Of a DNA stretch of 14,497 nt, positions 11,012 through 14,497 are shown piece after piece (position 1 is the stretch's first letter; every line of letters starts with the position of its first letter). The notes under the pieces were generated by a model. The model was given only the letters and a program-made list of their open reading frames with translations, ran no database searches and was not told the DNA's origin. Both the position numbers and the translations under genes were made by a program. This DNA comes from Lysobacterales bacterium. GTDB lineage: Bacteria; Pseudomonadota; Gammaproteobacteria; Xanthomonadales; SZUA-36. The stretch is taken from assembly GCA_030637665.1 (NCBI GenBank), contig DAOWGA010000187.1:1-14497 (forward strand). Reading direction: 5' to 3'.

Positions 11012-12259
11012 ATGACCACAGAACCGAGAATCGTCATTACCGGGATGGGCGCCATATCACCGGTGGGTCTGAGCTGTCAGGACACATTCGATAATCTGGT
11101 GGCCGGCCAGTCCGGTATTGACAGAATCACTCTTTTTGACCCGTCCAGCTCACCCTGTCAGATAGCGGGCGAGGTCAAAGAGTTTGAACCAAAAAATTAC
11201 ATGGATCATAAAAAGGCCCGGCGAATTGGGCGTTATGCCCAGTTCTCGATTGCTGCCACCCGGGAAGCACTGGCCCAGGCGCAACTGGATTTGACCACAG
11301 AAGATCCGAGCCGGATTGCCTGCCTTGTTTCTTCGGCAATTGGTGATTTTCCCATGCTGGAAGATCAGATGAATCTCTTTTCCGAGAAAGGTCGGGGCAG
11401 AATCAGCCCTTTCACCGTCTCACGAGTGAGCACCAGTATGGCGGCGGGTAATATTGCCCTGGAATTCGGTCTGACCGGCGTTTCGTACGGCGTTTCATCG
11501 GCCTGCGCCACCGGCAGTCATTCTCTGGCCACTGCTATGATGATCCTCAAACTCGGGCTTGCTGATGTGGTACTGGCTGGTGGCGCCGAAGCAGCGGTAT
11601 GTGAGACTTTTCTGGAATCATATGCCGTCATGCGGGCGCTAACGACTCGTAACGATGCGCCCGCGCGGGCGAGCCGCCCTTTCGATAAAGAACGGGATGG
11701 TTTTGTCATTGCTGAAGGTTGTGGCGTTCTGGTTCTGGAAACTCTGGAGCGGGCTCAGCAACGCGGCGCCAACATTCTGGCCGAGTTGAGTGGGATGGGT
11801 ATGAGTTGCGATGCTTACCACATTACTTCGGCGCATCCGGACGGTCGTGGCGCTGCTCAGGCCATGACTGCCGCCCTCAATTCAGCCGGCCTGGGCCCTG
11901 CAGATGTGGACTACATTAATGCCCACGGTACCGCCACTCAGGTGAACGATCCCATTGAAACAAACGCAATTAAAACTGCCTTTGGTGAGTTCGCCGGTCA
12001 GATCCCGGTCAGTTCAATCAAGTCGATGATCGGTCACTCTATCGGCGCGGCCGGTGCTCTGGAGGCAGTGACCTGCGTTATGGCCCTCAATGCGGGCGTG
12101 ATTCCCCCAACCATCAATCTGGATAACCCTGATCCAAAATGCGATCTTGACTATGTGCCCCATACAGCACGAGAAAAAGATCTCAATACAGTCATGTCCA
12201 ACTCCTTCGCTTTCGGCGGTCAGAATTGCGTTTTGATTTTCCGGAAATTCCCAACATGA
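11012..12259 (+). CDS. Beta-ketoacyl-ACP synthase II-type enzyme (FabF-like)
   Basis: A 415-aa condensing enzyme of the KAS I/II family, which elongates acyl-ACP with malonyl-ACP in fatty acid synthesis. Cys165 (SSACATGSHS), His305 (NAHGTATQVND), Lys337 (SSIKSMIGH) and His342 correspond to E. coli FabF Cys163, His303, Lys335 and His340, all shifted by two, so the active site is intact. The gating loop reads NSFAFGGQN rather than the usual NSFGFGGTN. The gene stands alone without acpP, fabG or fabD, so it may be a second copy or serve a special product rather than be the housekeeping fabF. The start at 11012 has a strong AGAGG at 11001-11005, 6 nt away. A 56-nt gap follows nnrS with no clear promoter. 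Confidence 0.92.
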   Translation: MTTEPRIVITGMGAISPVGLSCQDTFDNLVAGQSGIDRITLFDPSSSPCQIAGEVKEFEPKNYMDHKKARRIGRYAQFSIAATREALAQAQLDLTTEDPSRIACLVSSAIGDFPMLEDQMNLFSEKGRGRISPFTVSRVSTSMAAGNIALEFGLTGVSYGVSSACATGSHSLATAMMILKLGLADVVLAGGAEAAVCETFLESYAVMRALTTRNDAPARASRPFDKERDGFVIAEGCGVLVLETLERAQQRGANILAELSGMGMSCDAYHITSAHPDGRGAAQAMTAALNSAGLGPADVDYINAHGTATQVNDPIETNAIKTAFGEFAGQIPVSSIKSMIGHSIGAAGALEAVTCVMALNAGVIPPTINLDNPDPKCDLDYVPHTAREKDLNTVMSNSFAFGGQNCVLIFRKFPT

Positions 12260-12299
12260 TGTGTTATCCAAATCAACCTATGCTGACTAACAGAGCCTT

Positions 12300-14497
12300 A
12301 TGACCGCAATGACCCGGTCGTTCACCGACCACGAACAAATTCCGCTGAAAGACTACGCCGAAAAGGCCTACCTGGACTACTCCATGTACGTGGTCCTGGA
12401 CCGTGCACTCCCGCATGTCGGGGACGGCATGAAGCCGGTCCAGCGAAGGATCATTTACGCCATGAGTGAACTGGGTCTGAGCGCGACTTCAAAGCCCAAA
12501 AAATCGGCCCGTACTGTGGGAGATGTGATCGGCAAGTTCCATCCACACGGCGATTCGGCCTGTTACGAGGCCATGGTACTCATGGCGCAACCCTTCACTT
12601 TCCGCTATCCGCTGGTTGACGGCCAGGGCAATTTCGGTTCCCCCGATGACCCTAAATCATTCGCGGCCATGCGCTACACCGAATCGCGATTGACCGCTTA
12701 CGCGAAAACATTGCTGAATGAACTGGGCATGGGTACGGTCGACTGGACACCCAATTTTGACGGCACTCTGAAAGAACCGGTCATGCTGCCTGCCCGGCTG
12801 CCGAACATTTTGCTGAACGGCAGCACCGGCATCGCGGTTGGCATGTCCACGGACATCCCGCCGCACAACCTCAGAGAGGTTGTATCGGCCTGCATCCGTT
12901 TGCTGGACCAACCCAAGTCAAGCGTTGCCGAGCTTTGCGAGCACATTAAAGGGCCCGATTTCCCGACCAATGCAGAAATTATCACCCCTGCTGAGGATTT
13001 GCTGAATTTGTACGAAACCGGCCACGGTTCGGTGAAAATGCGTGCAATTTGGGAAAGAGAAAATGGCGAAATTGTTGTCACCGCCCTGCCCCACCAGGTT
13101 TCACCCGCAAAAATCCTGGAGCAGATCGCGCAGCAGATGCAGACCAAAAAGCTGCCCATGGTAGAAGACCTGAGAGACGAGTCGGACCATGAAAACCCCA
13201 CCCGGCTGGTCATTGTGCCGCGTTCCAACCGGGTTGATTTCGAGCAGTTGATGAACCACTTGTTCGCCACCACCGATCTGGAACGCAACTACCGTGTCAA
13301 TCTGAACGTGATCAGCATGAACGGAAAGCCGCGGGTGCTGAACCTGCGTTCCTTGCTCAGGCAATGGCTGACATTCCGCCTGGACACCGTCACTCGCCGT
13401 CTCGAGCATCGACTGGACCAGGTAGTGGACCGGATGCACGTATTGGAAGGCCTCCTGATCGCTTACCTGAACATTGACGAAGTCATCTACATCATTCGTA
13501 ACGAGGACAAGCCCAAGCCTGTCTTGATGGAGCGCTTTAGTCTGACCGGAACCCAGGCGGAGTCCATACTGGATCTGAAACTACGTCATCTCGCGAAACT
13601 GGAAGAGATGAAAATCCGCGACGAACAGGGCCTGCTCGCGGATGAGCGCACCGGTCTGGAAACCATCCTTGGCTCTAAAGCGCGCATGAAAACCCTGATC
13701 AAAAAGGAATTGATCGCAGACGCCGAGGCATACGGAGATGACAGGCGATCTGTCCTGGTTGAGCGGGATGCGGCTCAGGCACTGAAAGAGGAAGAACTGG
13801 TGCCTTCCGAGCCGGTCACGGTGGTGTTGTCCAAATCTGGCTGGGCGCGTGCCGCCAAGGGCCACGAAATTGATCCGGCCAGTCTGAATTACCGCGCCGG
13901 CGACGAGTTTCAGCATGCCAGCCTCGGGCGCAGCAATGAGCAGGTGATTTTCCTGGATTCCACCGGCAGGGCTTATGCATTGTCAGCTCACACCCTGCCT
14001 TCGGCGCGTAGCCAGGGCGAACCACTTTCAAGCCGTTTCAACATCCGTGATGGCGCGAGCTTCCTCTACACACTCAGTGGGGATGCCAGACAGAAAATCG
14101 TACTGGCCAGCTCCCATGGCTATGGCTTCGTTACCGAACTGGGCAATCTGCACAGCCGCGTGAAGGCTGGCAAGGCCATGATTACGCTGCGCGGGGATGC
14201 TGTTCCGGTCTTACCCGCCATCATTCAGCCCGGCACTTCGACTACCATCATCTGCGCCACCTCCGACGGCTTCCTGCTGGCTTTCCCAATCGAAGACGTA
14301 CCGGAACTGGCGAAAGGCAAGGGCAACAAGCTGATCAACATTCCTCCCCGGCGCCTCAAGGCGGGCGAGGAGTTCATGGTCGGACTGACAGTGGTGGGCG
14401 AGAAAGAGGAAATCCTGGTTTGGGCCGGGCAGCGCTACCTGCGCATGGGCCGCAAGGAAATTGAGCACTTCCGCGGCGACCGCGCCCACCGCGGCCG
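12300..14497 (+). CDS. parC: DNA topoisomerase IV subunit A (ParC), 3' end cut by the window
   Basis: Open for 732 codons with no stop to the window edge; E. coli ParC has 752 residues. The break-reunion domain begins [20 protein letters not shown], continues [19 protein letters not shown], and has the catalytic tyrosine Tyr126 in [10 protein letters not shown]. Ser86 and Glu90 occupy the quinolone-resistance positions (Ser80 and Glu84 in E. coli), i.e. wild-type residues. The C-terminal part is a degenerate beta-pinwheel with [12 protein letters not shown] near the end, as in ParC rather than GyrA. The sequence stops in the segment matching the E. coli GERGRRG stretch, so only a few tens of residues are missing. 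The start is the ATG at 12300, with a second ATG three codons later. A 40-nt gap separates it from the KAS gene. Confidence 0.97.
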   Translation, partial: MTAMTRSFTDHEQIPLKDYAEKAYLDYSMYVVLDRALPHVGDGMKPVQRRIIYAMSELGLSATSKPKKSARTVGDVIGKFHPHGDSACYEAMVLMAQPFTFRYPLVDGQGNFGSPDDPKSFAAMRYTESRLTAYAKTLLNELGMGTVDWTPNFDGTLKEPVMLPARLPNILLNGSTGIAVGMSTDIPPHNLREVVSACIRLLDQPKSSVAELCEHIKGPDFPTNAEIITPAEDLLNLYETGHGSVKMRAIWERENGEIVVTALPHQVSPAKILEQIAQQMQTKKLPMVEDLRDESDHENPTRLVIVPRSNRVDFEQLMNHLFATTDLERNYRVNLNVISMNGKPRVLNLRSLLRQWLTFRLDTVTRRLEHRLDQVVDRMHVLEGLLIAYLNIDEVIYIIRNEDKPKPVLMERFSLTGTQAESILDLKLRHLAKLEEMKIRDEQGLLADERTGLETILGSKARMKTLIKKELIADAEAYGDDRRSVLVERDAAQALKEEELVPSEPVTVVLSKSGWARAAKGHEIDPASLNYRAGDEFQHASLGRSNEQVIFLDSTGRAYALSAHTLPSARSQGEPLSSRFNIRDGASFLYTLSGDARQKIVLASSHGYGFVTELGNLHSRVKAGKAMITLRGDAVPVLPAIIQPGTSTTIICATSDGFLLAFPIEDVPELAKGKGNKLINIPPRRLKAGEEFMVGLTVVGEKEEILVWAGQRYLRMGRKEIEHFRGDRAHRG

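Noticed and set aside
11007..11015. Two-codon ATG-AAA-TGA overlapping the KAS start codon
   Set aside because: The AGAGG is only 1 nt from this ATG but well placed for the ATG at 11012, so this is more likely chance than a regulatory uORF.

Overview
The window looks like a chromosomal segment from a gammaproteobacterium of moderate to fairly high GC. The main support is the minus-strand gene order pyrG-kdsA-eno-ftsB-ispD-ispF-truD, which is characteristic of that class. KDO synthesis (kdsA) and an apparent outer-membrane barrel protein indicate a Gram-negative with LPS. KdsA is of the metal-dependent (Cys) class, unlike the enteric and Pseudomonas enzymes, so I would look outside those groups (Xanthomonadales or Chromatiales-like lineages), but I cannot name a genus.

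Layout. Positions 1-268 hold no supportable gene. They contain a long imperfect inverted repeat, a REP-type palindrome and a further hairpin, all just past the end of the minus-strand operon. From 269 to 7095 eight tightly packed minus-strand genes follow one another: pyrG (CTP synthase), kdsA (KDO-8-phosphate synthase), eno (enolase), ftsB (divisome), ispD and ispF (MEP isoprenoid pathway), truD (tRNA pseudouridine synthase), and a small tail-anchored protein with a degenerate FHA domain. Gaps are from overlap to 44 nt, so they are probably one transcription unit. CTP made by PyrG is used by KdsB (activation of KDO to CMP-KDO) and by IspD, which links the metabolic genes.

Positions 7096-7336 are a divergent regulatory region. 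From 7337 the plus strand carries a secreted or outer-membrane beta-barrel-like protein (distantly PagP-like by eye), parE, an NnrS-family membrane protein, a KAS II-type beta-ketoacyl-ACP synthase, and parC, which runs off the right edge a little before its expected C-terminus. The two topoisomerase IV subunits are therefore on one strand, separated by two genes with no obvious link to them.

Most genes are ordinary housekeeping genes. The observation I find most worth testing is the pyrG leader. The predicted start point coincides with the 5' arm of a 9-bp hairpin whose 3' arm covers the Shine-Dalgarno sequence and ends one base before the ATG. The CC-A-G start region resembles the CTP-sensing start-site switch known for E. 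coli pyrC and pyrD, but here it would sit on the CTP synthase gene itself. Secondary points are the class II KdsA, the FHA domain lacking its key residues, the unidentified PagP-like protein, and the repeats at the operon end. I found no mobile-element gene, CRISPR array, tRNA or rRNA.
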